Assembly (NCBI GenBank): GCA_016199265.1
Contig: JACQGX010000309.1
Span: 1 to 34,696 of the forward strand
Reading direction: 5' to 3'
From: Chloroflexota bacterium
GTDB lineage: Bacteria > Chloroflexota > UBA11872 > UBA12225
DNA: 34,696 bases
The notes under the pieces are model-generated. The model was not told where the DNA came from and ran no database searches. It saw nothing but the letters and a program-made list of their open reading frames with translations. Both the position numbers and the translations under genes were made by a program. This document shows, one piece after another, positions 25,219-33,759 of the stretch. Each line of letters starts with the position of its first letter. Positions within the stretch are counted from its first letter, which is position 1.

Positions 25219-26664
25219 GTGCAAGAATCGAGCCCAGCGCAATCGGCGGTAGACGAACGCAGTGCAGCAGAAACGAAAGCAGCAAGGCACAGAGGGAGGC
25301 CGGCGACGATGACCAGTGTGACGGGGGCGTTGAGCCGCAGAACGATGCTGGCTCGCCCGGCGGCAGCCGCGCTGGCGGCCCTGCTGACGGCGTGCGGACC
25401 GGCCGCGGGCGCACCGCAGACCCCTGGGCAGGCGGCCAAGGCAGGTCCGAAGAAGACGCTGGCGTTCTCCACCTACGTTTTCCAGAAGTTCGAGGACGCC
25501 ATGCGCGAGGTGCTGCGCACCTTTGAACAGGACAACCCCGACGTCGAGGTGCAGGCCGAGTACGCAACCGGCAACTACTACGAAAAGATCCAGAGTCAGA
25601 TTGCCGCCAACACCACGCCGGACGTGGGTATCGCCTCGTTCTCGTGGACGGTCTCACTGGCGAAAGGTGGCGCGCTCCTGGCGCTGGACGACGTGGCAGC
25701 GCGCGACAAGTACGCGCTTAGTCAGTTCCTGCCGGCCGGACTCGCCCAGTACCGCTGGCGGACGGGCGACTTCAGCAGTGGCGGCCAGGGCGGCAAGCAG
25801 TACGGCCTGCCCAGCGATGCGCAGCCATTCGTCTTCTTCTACAACAGGTCCGCGTTCGACAAGGCCGGCCAGGCTTACCCTACCGACAACTGGACCTGGA
25901 ACGACCTGCTGGCCGCGGCCAAGCGGCTGACACGGGCGGACGAGGACAAATGGGGCGTCGCCGCGCCCGCAGCCGGCCCACTCCACCAGGGCAACTTCGT
26001 CTTCGCCGCCGGCGGCAGCTACATCGCGCCCGACTTCAAGAAGTCCGGGCTCGACCGGCCGGAGACGATCGAGGCCTACAAATGGGCCTATGACCTCATC
26101 TACACCCACCGCGTGGCGCCGGTGCCGGCGAGCGGTGCGCCCCACCCCTTCACTTCCGGCCGCTGCGCGATGTACATCTACGGCATCTGGTACATCGCCG
26201 ATCTGGTCAAGGGCAATCCGGACTTTGCCTGGGACGTGGCGATGCAGCCGAAACACCCCACTACCGGCAAGCGCACCACGTCCGCCGAGTCGGACGGCTG
26301 GTGGATCTATAAGGCGGGGAAGGACCCAGATACCTCCTGGCGTCTCCTCAAGTGGCTGGCCGGCGAGAAGGGGCAGCAGAAGTTCTCCGAGCTCGAGTAC
26401 GTCATCCCGCCCTCGCGCCCGAACGTGGCCAAGGAGTGGTACGCCAAGAAGCCGCCCGAGCACCGGTCCAAGGCGCTCGACCAGGTGGTCCAGGATTCGC
26501 GCGCACCGGCCAACACGTATTTCGAGGCCGGCACGGTGAACAGGGCCATCAACCCCATCTTCGCGCGTGCCTACAACAATGGCGAAGACATTGGCCCCAT
26601 CTTGCGCGAGGCGACCCAGGCAATGAACGCCGAGCTGGATCGTGCCTGGAGCAGCTTCCGCTAG
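25219..26664 (+). CDS. ABC transporter sugar-binding lipoprotein (family 1)
   Basis: A solute-binding protein of about 480 residues. GTG 25219 has a near-perfect AAGGAGGA 8 bases upstream; ATG 25309, with GGGAGG 9 bases upstream, is an equally sensible start and gives the usual short signal (Cys at residue 30). The signal has LSRRTMLARPAAAALAALLTACG, a twin-Arg plus lipobox. Mature landmarks are TLAFSTYVFQKFEDAMREVLRTFEQDNPDVEV, DVGIASFSWTVSLAKGGALLALDD, WTWNDLLAAAKRLT, FTSGRCAMYIYGIW and a C-terminal helix. A fragment of a Gfo/Idh oxidoreductase starts three bases after its stop, suggesting a former operon for sugar uptake and oxidation. Its permeases are not in the window. Confidence 0.9.
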   Translation: MQESSPAQSAVDERSAAETKAARHRGRPATMTSVTGALSRRTMLARPAAAALAALLTACGPAAGAPQTPGQAAKAGPKKTLAFSTYVFQKFEDAMREVLRTFEQDNPDVEVQAEYATGNYYEKIQSQIAANTTPDVGIASFSWTVSLAKGGALLALDDVAARDKYALSQFLPAGLAQYRWRTGDFSSGGQGGKQYGLPSDAQPFVFFYNRSAFDKAGQAYPTDNWTWNDLLAAAKRLTRADEDKWGVAAPAAGPLHQGNFVFAAGGSYIAPDFKKSGLDRPETIEAYKWAYDLIYTHRVAPVPASGAPHPFTSGRCAMYIYGIWYIADLVKGNPDFAWDVAMQPKHPTTGKRTTSAESDGWWIYKAGKDPDTSWRLLKWLAGEKGQQKFSELEYVIPPSRPNVAKEWYAKKPPEHRSKALDQVVQDSRAPANTYFEAGTVNRAINPIFARAYNNGEDIGPILREATQAMNAELDRAWSSFR

Positions 26665-26666
26665 GT

Positions 26667-26805
26667 ATGGACGAGATTCGCATGGCAGTCGTCGGCCTGG
26701 GCGGTCGCGGCTCGGGTATGTGGCTGAGCCTGCTCCAACACCTCCCCGGCTATCGGGTCACCGCGCTTTGCGATCCCATCGTCGCGCTGCACGGGCGGTG
26801 GCGCG
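26667..26805 (+). pseudogene. Gfo/Idh/MocA oxidoreductase, N-terminal fragment
   Basis: ATG 26667 lies three bases after the binding-protein stop. MDEIRMAVVGLGGRGSGMWLSLL, then GYRVTALCDPIVALH, is the NAD(P)-binding start of a Gfo/Idh/MocA sugar dehydrogenase (G-x-G-x-x-G loop and the D/P strand end). The match ends after about 45 residues; the substrate domain and the E-K-P motif are gone. The frame runs on as low-complexity sequence to 27053. Confidence 0.75.
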
Positions 26806-26817
26806 GCTACGGCGGCC

Positions 26818-26991
26818 GGCAGCGGCGATCCCGTGCACAAGCTGCTGGCGGATCGAGGTTGGGTGATCGAGAACCGGCTTGGTGCCGGTATCTTCTTCCG
26901 GCGATCCGGCACCCGGCTGACCGGAAGCGTGCGCCAGCTCACGACTCGCCACGTCGTGTACGAGTTCAACCTCTCTTCCTTGTCCTCCTGA
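26818..26991 (+). pseudogene. Unidentified C-terminal gene remnant
   Basis: Directly after the Gfo/Idh fragment, in another frame, lies GSGDPVHKLLADRGWVIENRL, then GAGIFFRRSGTRLTGSVRQL, ending in TGA 26989-26991. The pattern looks like a real protein end, not noise, but I cannot name it. The rest of the gap to 27186 is pyrimidine-rich low-complexity DNA (repeated tcctcctgcgccctc) and the dispersed repeat at 27042. Confidence 0.4.
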
Positions 26992-27041
26992 ACCCCCCGT
27001 TCTCCTGCGCCCTCCCCCCTTTGTCCTCCTGCGCCCTCGCC

Positions 27042-27099
27042 CTGTCATCCTGAGCGCAGCGAAGGATCTCCCCTGGTGGGCTGACAGGCACCGCCATCC
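27042..27099. repeat. Dispersed intergenic repeat, copy 2
   Basis: 58 bases matching 7268-7325 with 6 differences. The core ATCCTGAGCGCAGCGAAGGATC is a well-known type of scattered intergenic repeat. It lies just upstream of the GH51 gene. Confidence 0.85.
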
Positions 27100-27186
27100 C
27101 GTACGTCCAAAAGGCACAGTATCTGCCGCCGGCCGCGCCGGTCAGGTACACCACTGGCACGCGGACCGGGTGTCGGAGGCCGCGGG

Positions 27187-29415
27187 ATGATGGCAGGGGG
27201 TCAAGAGAGGATGTCAGTCGCCGAGCTCATTCAAACGGATGGCGCTGAGTCGGCGGCGCTGGTACGTTTCCATCCCATCGACGACACGAGTCGGGCGCGG
27301 CTCACCGTCCACGCGGCGCGCCGCGCACCACACCGGATCGCTCCGCTGCTCACCGGGAAGTTTGCCGAGCACCTCCACTGGAACGTCAACAACGGCATGT
27401 GGGCGCAGATCGTGCGCAATCCCACGTTCGCCGAGTGGCCGTTTGCCGGCGCCGGACGCTGGCCCGATGGTGCCCAGATGTGGCACACCGATGCCGGCGC
27501 GATCGCGCAGCTCATTGGCCAGACAGCCACGCGCTTTGGCTGGCCGCCCGACGTGATCGACCGGCTGGTGGAAGACCGCATCGCCGGGCTGGCGCACTAC
27601 TGGTTCCTTGATGCTGGCCGGGCCGGTCAGGGCAATCAGGGCGACATCGCTGCGGTGCGCCCCAGCCCCGACGCCGGGCCAACTGGCGGCCGGGCGCAGC
27701 GTGTCGAGGTGCGCGCCGGCAACCAGGGGATTGCGCAGTGGCTCTACCTGCCGCTGCATCGTACGCGCCGCTATCGCTGGCGGGTGATCGCCCGCTCGCC
27801 GGATCTGCCGTCGTTGCGGCTCTCGCTCGCGGTCGATGGGCAGTTGGAGTCCGTTGCCACTGCCGAGGTGGGCGCACTGTCGCGGACGTGGCAGGTCTTC
27901 ACCGGCGAGCTGGAGCTGTCGGCGGCGTGCGCGGCGGCCGCGCTCTACCGCCTCCGCCTGACGGCGGCGCAGCCGGGACAGTTCGTCGTCGCTCGCGTAC
28001 TCCTGGAGCCGGACGATGCCGTGAGCGGCGCGGATCCCGACGTCGTGCGCCTGCTGAAGGAGGCGCGGTTGCCGATCCTGCGCTGGCCTGGCGGCAACTT
28101 CGCCAGCGCCTATGATTGGGAGGACGGCGTCGGACCGGCCGATGCCCGGCCGGCGCGCCACAATCCCGCCTGGGGTGGGGCCGAGCCTAACCTCTTTGGC
28201 ACCGACGAATTCGTCGCCTTCTGCCGTGCCGTCGGCTGTGAGCCGCTGATCTGCGTCAACGTCGGCGACGGCACGCCGGACGAGGCGGCGCGATGGGTCG
28301 AGTACTGCAATGGGCCAGCCGACTCGCCGATGGGGGCACGGCGCGCCGCGAACGGCCACCCGGAGCCGTACCACATCCGCTACTGGGAAATCGGCAACGA
28401 ACTGTACGGCTGGCACCAGCGCTTCTGGACGACTGGCGCCGGCTACGCCGACCGCTACGCCGAGTTTACCGCCGCGATGCGCACCGTCGATCCGCACATC
28501 CAATTCATCGCCTGCGGCGCGGCCAGCCTCGCCACCTGGCGCGGCGATGACTGGAACGGGCGGCTACTGGCCCAGCATGACCCACTGGTGCGCTGCCTCA
28601 CCGATCACGTCTTGATCGGCGGCCAGATCCCCGCCTCGACCGACCCGCTCGACGTCTACCGCGATTTCATGGCCATTCCCGACGCGTACGAGCACGCTTA
28701 CCGCACACTGTGGGCGCAGATGCGCGCTGCCGGCGTGCCGGAGCCGCGCCTTGCCATCACCGAGATGCAGTTGTTCGGCCGGCTTCTGCCGGCGCAGGGC
28801 GGGGAGACGGTCCGCCTGACGAGCGAGACACTCGTCTCGCCGCCGACGATGGCCGAGGCGGTGTACAGCACGCTCTTCTACCACCTGGCGGTGCGGCTGG
28901 CGCCGTTCGTCGAGATCATCACCCACTCGGCGACGGTCAACCATGGCGGCGGCTTGCGCAAGGAGCGGGAGCGGGTCTACGCCAACCCCTGCCACGACGC
29001 GCACGCTATGCTGGCCGCGTTCGCCAACGCTACCCCCGTGGCCGTCGACCTCGCCGCCGGCGCCGAACGCGTGCCGGCAATCTTGCCGCGCGCCGGCGAG
29101 CTGCAGCTCGCCGGCGCGTCCATCGGTATCGTCGACGCCATTGCTGCCATCGCGCCCGACGGTGCCTTGCTGGTGTCGCTGGCGCACCGCGGCACGACTG
29201 GGCCGGTCAGGACCCAGATCGACCTGCGCGACTTCGAGCCCGCGGCCACGGCGACGGTGCGCCTGCTCTCCTCTGAACATCCCTGGGACGGCAACAGCCT
29301 GGCCGCACCCGAGCGCGTCGCCCCGGTAGACTCTGCGGTCACAGTGGAGGACAACCGCGTGGCGCTCGACCTGCCGCCCTATTCGGTGATGCTGGTACGT
29401 GTGCCGCCGGCCTGA
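27187..29415 (+). CDS. GH51-type alpha-L-arabinofuranosidase
   Basis: A 742-residue glycoside hydrolase that removes L-arabinofuranose side chains from plant arabinan or arabinoxylan. After a beta-rich N-terminal part (APLLTGKFAEHLHWNVNNGMWAQIVRNPTF), the TIM barrel contains LPILRWPGGNFASAYDWEDGVGP, the acid/base motif YWEIGNE (Glu405) and the nucleophile strand AITEMQ (Glu526). The end (TVRLLSSEHPWDGNSLAAPERVAPVDS...YSVMLVRV) is the usual C-terminal beta sandwich. No signal peptide is seen, so it likely acts inside the cell on imported oligosaccharides. GGAGG lies 8 bases before ATG 27187; ATG 27211 is an alternative start. A carbohydrate-binding-like jelly roll is inserted at about 150-275, making it longer than the usual 500-residue form. 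Codon use is like its neighbours. Confidence 0.88.
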   Translation: MMAGGQERMSVAELIQTDGAESAALVRFHPIDDTSRARLTVHAARRAPHRIAPLLTGKFAEHLHWNVNNGMWAQIVRNPTFAEWPFAGAGRWPDGAQMWHTDAGAIAQLIGQTATRFGWPPDVIDRLVEDRIAGLAHYWFLDAGRAGQGNQGDIAAVRPSPDAGPTGGRAQRVEVRAGNQGIAQWLYLPLHRTRRYRWRVIARSPDLPSLRLSLAVDGQLESVATAEVGALSRTWQVFTGELELSAACAAAALYRLRLTAAQPGQFVVARVLLEPDDAVSGADPDVVRLLKEARLPILRWPGGNFASAYDWEDGVGPADARPARHNPAWGGAEPNLFGTDEFVAFCRAVGCEPLICVNVGDGTPDEAARWVEYCNGPADSPMGARRAANGHPEPYHIRYWEIGNELYGWHQRFWTTGAGYADRYAEFTAAMRTVDPHIQFIACGAASLATWRGDDWNGRLLAQHDPLVRCLTDHVLIGGQIPASTDPLDVYRDFMAIPDAYEHAYRTLWAQMRAAGVPEPRLAITEMQLFGRLLPAQGGETVRLTSETLVSPPTMAEAVYSTLFYHLAVRLAPFVEIITHSATVNHGGGLRKERERVYANPCHDAHAMLAAFANATPVAVDLAAGAERVPAILPRAGELQLAGASIGIVDAIAAIAPDGALLVSLAHRGTTGPVRTQIDLRDFEPAATATVRLLSSEHPWDGNSLAAPERVAPVDSAVTVEDNRVALDLPPYSVMLVRVPPA

Positions 29416-29503
29416 CACACTGACCGATCGTTCCGGGCCGGATCAGATCGTCCATCAGGAGCGGGGGTCCAGGGACTTGCCCGAGAGAAGACCCCTACCC
29501 ACA

Positions 29504-29570
29504 GTGCTGGGCGGTCTTCCGGGAGGGCGTACCGGGTACCCACTGCATTGCCGGCTTCGCGGCTTCGACC
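29504..29570 (+). pseudogene. Scrap of a paralogue of the 7566-9392 gene
   Basis: 67 bases match 9024-9090 with 7 differences and encode LGGLPGGRTGYPLHCRLRGFD, against LGGLPVGRTGYPLHCRLRYFD in the intact gene. No other part of that gene is recognisable nearby. Confidence 0.85.
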
Positions 29571-29590
29571 ATGCGCCACCGAGACGTGGC

Positions 29591-29836
29591 CTACGCGGGG
29601 TGAAGGATCATGCGCAGGCCGAACTTGGGGCGCAACGTGAGCGACGGCTGCGGCACGATGGGGTGACCCGGCACCAGGCGGGGCCGAAAGCGCTGGGCGA
29701 TGGTGGCCAGCACGAGCGTCGCCTCCATCATCGCGAACGTGTTGCCGATACACAGACGCGGCCCGCCCCCGAACGGGAAGTAGGCGAAGCGTGGCAGCCG
29801 CTTGGCCAACGGAAGCTGTTCCCTCTCTGCGCTCGG
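29591..29836 (-). pseudogene. Cytochrome P450, C-terminal remnant
   Basis: The minus-strand frame encodes [47 protein letters not shown] and [18 protein letters not shown] before a stop at 29591-29593. [10 protein letters not shown] is the P450 heme-binding loop, with the Cys that ligates iron, followed by the L helix and the last strands. The upstream 350 or so residues, including the ExxR and oxygen-binding helices, are missing. No start is present. In 29416-29976 I see nothing else apart from this and the scrap at 29504. Confidence 0.85.
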
Positions 29837-29976
29837 GATGGGCTCTGACCCCGTCGCCGCGGTCGTCCGGCGACGCGCGGCGCTCGCGGATGATTCGGTA
29901 CCCGAGAACGTGCCGGGCCATTCGCGTCGACCGCTTCTCATCGTTTGCACCCTAAGGGTATCCTGAAAGTGGTACG

Positions 29977-30291
29977 ATGCGCGCGCTCGCCGAAAGCAGA
30001 GTCCGCCTGGACCAGGAGATCTTGCGGGAGTTCTGCCGCCGTCACCATATCGCCAGGCTGTCCCTCTTCGGCTCCGTCCTGCGGGAAGACTTCCGGCTAG
30101 ACAGCGACGTCGATGTGCTGGTGGAATTCGAGCCGGGACACGCGCCTGGGTACCTTCGACTCGCAGCGGCGGCACTCGAACTTGACGAGCTTCTGGGGCG
30201 AGAGGTCGACCTCCACACCCCTGGGAGCCTCAGTCGCTACTTCCGCGACGAGGTCATCGACTCTGCGGAGCCGCTTTATGCCGCCGAGTGA
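29977..30291 (+). CDS. mntA: MntA-like minimal nucleotidyltransferase antitoxin
   Basis: A 104-residue protein with [24 protein letters not shown]. It has the GSx10DxD motif of minimal nucleotidyltransferases (Gly32-Ser33, Asp44, Asp46) plus the third acidic residue in VDLHTPG (about 77). In MntA/HepT pairs this protein modifies and silences the HEPN toxin by adding AMP residues. It overlaps the HepT gene by 14 bases, the usual arrangement. No clear ribosome binding site precedes the ATG. Confidence 0.88.
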   Translation: MRALAESRVRLDQEILREFCRRHHIARLSLFGSVLREDFRLDSDVDVLVEFEPGHAPGYLRLAAAALELDELLGREVDLHTPGSLSRYFRDEVIDSAEPLYAAE

Positions 30292-30637
30292 GTCGGAACG
30301 CTTGCACCACATGCTCGAGGCAGCCCGTGACGCGGTGATATTCGCGTCCGGTCGGTTGCGCCTCGACTTGGAGAGCGATCGGATGCTGGCGTACGCTCTG
30401 GTGAGGTGCATTGAGATCATCGGTGAGGCGGCTGCTCACGTGTCCGAGTCGACGCGGCAGCGACACCAAGGGATCCCCTGGTCGCAGATTCGCCGCATGC
30501 GGAACATCCTGAGCCACGTCTACTTCGGTATCGATCACGACATCGTTTGGCAGACGATCAATGAGGACCTGCCGCCCGTCATCGTCGCGCTGGAACAGGC
30601 GCTCGGCCACACCGATGTTGGACCGGAAGAGATCTGA
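30278..30637 (+). CDS. hepT: HepT-like HEPN toxin
   Basis: A 119-residue all-alpha HEPN protein of the DUF86 family. It carries the RNase motif RNILSHVY (Arg75-x4-His80-x-Tyr82), the Rx4HxY form used in HepT toxins, after IIGEAAAHVS, another family hallmark. It would cleave RNA unless modified by the MntA partner upstream. Both genes of the pair look complete. The hydrolase-like gene downstream follows after 7 bases and may share the transcript. Confidence 0.88.
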   Translation: MPPSESERLHHMLEAARDAVIFASGRLRLDLESDRMLAYALVRCIEIIGEAAAHVSESTRQRHQGIPWSQIRRMRNILSHVYFGIDHDIVWQTINEDLPPVIVALEQALGHTDVGPEEI

Positions 30638-30644
30638 GGACCTG

Positions 30645-32078
30645 ATGAAGGTGTCTGAGCTCCAGACGGAAGAATCCGCCCGTTCTGCGTCCCGAGGGCA
30701 CGCCTTCGCGGGGCCGCTGCGGCGGAACGCCGCCAACCCCCGCTACTTCACGGATGACACCGGCCGCGCAGTCTATCTCACCGGCTCGCACACCTGGGCG
30801 GTGATGCAGGACATGTGGCTGGAGAGCCAGCCCCGCCGTAACATGGACTACGCGGGCTTTCTCGACCTGCTCGAGGAGTGCGGCCACACCTTCCTGCGCT
30901 TCTGGCAGTGGATGCATCCCCGCAACGCCCGCTGGTCCAGCGAGACCACGCTCTTCGACCCGCAGCCCTACGCACGCACCGGCCCGGGCCTGGCGAACGA
31001 CGGGCTGCCGAAGTTCGACCTCACCGTGTGGAACGACGCCTACTTCGCGCGCCTGCGGGAGCGGGTCGCGGCGGCGGGGCGGCGCGGCATCTACGTCGGG
31101 GTGATGCTCTTCGAGGCGTGGACGATCAAGGGCACCACGGCCGAGCAGGACCCGTGGCCCTACCACCCGCTGCACCCGGACAACAACGTCAACGGCGTCA
31201 CGGACGATCCGCGCATCGAGAGCGGCCCCGGCCAGGGCCGCGCCTGGAACCTGTTCTCGCTCCGCTGCCCGCAGTTGCTGGCGTGGCAGCAGCGCTACGC
31301 GCAGCAGGTGGTGGGTACGCTGAACGACTTCGACCACGTGCTGTACGAGATCTGCAACGAGGTGCCCAACCGCCCCGAGGCGATGGCGTGGCAGGACCAC
31401 CTCTGCGCTTTCATCCACGAGTACGAGCGCGGCAAGCCCAAGCAACACCCAGTGGGCATCACCGCCGAGGGCGGCAACCAGGACAACGCCCGGTTGTTCG
31501 CCACCGGCGCCGACTGGATCTCGCCGGGCAACGGCCGTCTCTTCGAGTACCGCTACAACCCGCCGGCCGCGGACGGCACCAAGGTGATCCTGACGGACAC
31601 CGATCACCTCTGGGGCCACGGCGCCGACGTGGGCTGGATCTGGAAGTCGTTCTGCCGGGGCATGAACGTTCTGTTCATGGATCCGTGGGAGCCCATCCCG
31701 GCCGGCATGCCCGGCTGGGTGCAGGGCGGCGTCTCGCTCAACCAGCGCTACTACCACCTCTGGGACCCCGTACGGCGCAACCTCGGCTACGCCCGCCGCT
31801 TCGCCGACCGCATGGACCTCAACCGGTGCGTCCCGCACGGCGAGCGGTGCACGTCGACGTACTGCTTGGTCAGCCCCGGACAGGAGTACCTCTGCTTCTT
31901 CGCCTCGGGAGGCCATGAAGGGCTCGACCTGTGGCAGGCGCCCGGCACGTACGCGGTCGAGTGGTTCGATCCCGCTACCGGCCGCACCCACACGGGGGCG
32001 TGCATCGAGGGCGCGCGCCGCCACGCGCTCGCCGCCCCATTTGCCGGCCCCGCGGTGCTCTACGTGAGGCGCGTCTAG
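30645..32078 (+). CDS. TIM-barrel glycosidase-like protein (DUF4038/collagen-binding-domain type)
   Basis: A 477-residue protein. The barrel part (about 25-375) starts RYFTDDTGRAVYLTGSHTW, has FLRFWQWMHPRNARW, and at YEICNEVPN places Glu239 where GH5-like glycosidases carry the acid/base. VILTDTDHLWGHGAD could hold the strand with the nucleophile, but a clear Glu is not seen there. The C-terminal 85 residues (TYCLVSPGQEYLCFFASGG...YAVEWFDPATGRTHTGACIEG) form the small beta domain named putative collagen-binding domain, common in DUF4038-type enzymes. No signal peptide is present. GAGGA lies close before the ATG. It probably hydrolyses or binds an oligosaccharide; the activity is unproven. Confidence 0.75.
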   Translation: MKVSELQTEESARSASRGHAFAGPLRRNAANPRYFTDDTGRAVYLTGSHTWAVMQDMWLESQPRRNMDYAGFLDLLEECGHTFLRFWQWMHPRNARWSSETTLFDPQPYARTGPGLANDGLPKFDLTVWNDAYFARLRERVAAAGRRGIYVGVMLFEAWTIKGTTAEQDPWPYHPLHPDNNVNGVTDDPRIESGPGQGRAWNLFSLRCPQLLAWQQRYAQQVVGTLNDFDHVLYEICNEVPNRPEAMAWQDHLCAFIHEYERGKPKQHPVGITAEGGNQDNARLFATGADWISPGNGRLFEYRYNPPAADGTKVILTDTDHLWGHGADVGWIWKSFCRGMNVLFMDPWEPIPAGMPGWVQGGVSLNQRYYHLWDPVRRNLGYARRFADRMDLNRCVPHGERCTSTYCLVSPGQEYLCFFASGGHEGLDLWQAPGTYAVEWFDPATGRTHTGACIEGARRHALAAPFAGPAVLYVRRV

Positions 32079-32081
32079 ATC

Positions 32082-32109
32082 AAGTGCAAAGTGCAAGATG
32101 CAAAGTGCA
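32082..32109. repeat. Four tandem 7-bp units (aagtgca type)
   Basis: aagtgca, aagtgca, agatgca and aagtgca in a row, directly after the hydrolase-like gene. This is a small direct-repeat array, probably formed by slippage. The rest of the gap to 32194 holds no gene. Confidence 0.85.
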
Positions 32110-32194
32110 ACGTGAGGATGCCTGCGGGTTCCACCTTGACTTGGGTTTAGGTCGGAGTTGACTCCGGGGTACTGAAACGAGAGAGCGGCAGGTG

Positions 32195-33259
32195 ATGGCA
32201 GCGCGGGTGCGACCGTTCGGCGCGGCGGATCTAGCGGCGTGCCTCGCCATCGGCAACGCCGTCGATCCGGCGCACCCGGTCAGCCTGGCGGACGCACGGC
32301 GCCGCGACGAGCTGTGGGCCACGGAGCGCTACCACCTGGTGCGCTTCGTAGCCGACGTGGCCGGGGAGGCCAGCAATGCCGGCGATGCCGGCCGGCGGAT
32401 CGTCGGGTGGGGGCAGATCGCGCACGCGCCGTGGCAGTTCCATCCGCGCAAGTACGACCTGCGGCTCGAGGTGGATCCGGCGCACCGGCAGCGGGGCGTT
32501 GGGAGCCAGCTCTTCCAGCAGTTGCTGGATGCGCTGCTCGCGCGCGATGCGCTGCTGGTGCGGGCGGTTGCGACCGAGAGCGACGCGGCGAGCAGCGGCT
32601 TCCTAACGCGACGCGGTTTCCGCGAGATCTGGCGCACCCTCGAGTCGCGCCTCGACGTCGACGCGTTCGATCCGGTGCCGTTTGCGGGCGCGGCCGAACG
32701 GGTCGAACGTCAAGGGGTGACGATCACGACGCTCGCCGCCGAGCTGGCGCGCGATCCGGACGTACTGCGGGAGGTGTACGACCTACACGTCGTCTGCAAT
32801 CGCAGCCAGCAGGAGATCGATCCGGTGACGCCGCCGCCGTTCGAGGCGTTCGCCGCCAACGAGGTCGACGGGCCGAGAGCGATCCTCGAAGCGTGGTTCC
32901 TTGCCCGCGACGCCCGCGCCGGCCACTGCTTCGTCGGTCTGAGCACGCTCGAGCGGTTGACCGGCACGGCGGACACGGCGAAAGGCGTGGCAGACACGGC
33001 GGACACGGCAGCCGTGGAAGGCGTGGAAGGCATGGCGGGTGTGCTCGAGGCCGGCTACACCGCGGTGCACCCGGCCTACCGCGGGCGGGGCATCGCTCTA
33101 GCGCTCAAGCGGCGGACGATCGCCTACGCGCGCGACCACGGCTACCGCTTCATTGAGACGAACAGCAACGCCGGCAACGAGCCGATGCTGCGCATCAACG
33201 CGGCGCTCGGCTTCCAGCCGCGGCCGGCGCGCATCTCGTTCGAGCGACGGCTCGCCTGA
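32195..33259 (+). CDS. Double-domain GNAT acetyltransferase
   Basis: A 354-residue protein with two GNAT folds. The first (about 1-160) holds the acetyl-CoA loop in LRLEVDPAHRQRGVGSQLFQQLLDAL (R-x-x-G-x-G/S). The second (about 170-350) holds TAVHPAYRGRGIALALKRRTIAYARDHGY and ends ETNSNAGNEPMLRINAALGFQP, the usual final helix and strand. Between strands of the second domain (about residues 258-282) is a repetitive stretch of TADTA and VEGVEG units coded by near-tandem DNA. Double-GNAT proteins often acetylate antibiotics or small metabolites; the substrate here is unknown. The stop overlaps the next start by one base (TGATG). Confidence 0.85.
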   Translation: MAARVRPFGAADLAACLAIGNAVDPAHPVSLADARRRDELWATERYHLVRFVADVAGEASNAGDAGRRIVGWGQIAHAPWQFHPRKYDLRLEVDPAHRQRGVGSQLFQQLLDALLARDALLVRAVATESDAASSGFLTRRGFREIWRTLESRLDVDAFDPVPFAGAAERVERQGVTITTLAAELARDPDVLREVYDLHVVCNRSQQEIDPVTPPPFEAFAANEVDGPRAILEAWFLARDARAGHCFVGLSTLERLTGTADTAKGVADTADTAAVEGVEGMAGVLEAGYTAVHPAYRGRGIALALKRRTIAYARDHGYRFIETNSNAGNEPMLRINAALGFQPRPARISFERRLA

Positions 33260-33710
33260 TGAGACGATCACCACAGCCTGTCTACGAGATCGAATTCTAT
33301 GAGACAGAGGGCGGCGACCAGCCTGCCCGTCGCTGGATGAGGGAGGAGCTGACGCCCACCAAGCGCCGCACCATCGGCACCGCGATGAATCGCATCCTGG
33401 CCCAGGAGGGCGTCAACGTCTGCCAGACCGAGTGGGGAAGGCGCTCGGCGACGGCCTCTACGAGTTCCGTCCCCGCGACGAGATCCAGGAGCAGGGGATC
33501 GCCGAGAATATCCTGCTGCGGGTGTTCTTCCACCCGCACGGGAACAAGATCATCCTGCTGCTCGGTGGCGACGACAAGGGCGAGCACCCCAGCAGCAAGC
33601 GCCGGCAGACGGAGATCGCCGAGGCGCGCAGGCGACTAGACGACTTTCGGGACCGGCGGCGCCGCCGGCGACGCGCCACCGTCAGCCGCGAGCGGCGGCC
33701 CGGCACTTGA
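33259..33710 (+). pseudogene. RelE/HigB-like toxin, frameshifted
   Basis: The first frame reads VYEIEFYETEGGDQPARRWM, then LTPTKRRTIGTAMNRILAQEG, up to TEWG. From about 33433 the homology continues one frame over as KALGDGLYEFRPRDEIQEQG, IAENILLRVFFHPHGNKIILL and GGDDKGEHPSSKRR, ending at 33710. One extra base in the GTGGGGAAGG run would restore the usual toxin of about 150 residues. The family (phage-derived Gp49-like HigB, related to RelE) cleaves mRNA on the ribosome. The downstream XRE gene is intact, as expected for an antitoxin that outlives its toxin. A sequencing error is possible, given the G run. Confidence 0.8.
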
Positions 33711-33759
33711 CGTTTTATGCGCCATACCCCATAATCGTGACATCGAGGCAGAGCGGGCG

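Noticed and set aside
30579..32096. 505-codon open frame on the minus strand opposite the TIM-barrel gene
   Set aside because: It mirrors a clearly coding plus-strand gene, is rich in Arg, Ala, Val and Glu as expected from GC-rich antisense, and has no domain pattern.
32082..32109. Possible CRISPR or iteron array
   Set aside because: Four contiguous 7-bp units without spacers; no cas or replication gene nearby. No CRISPR array, tRNA or rRNA was seen in the window.
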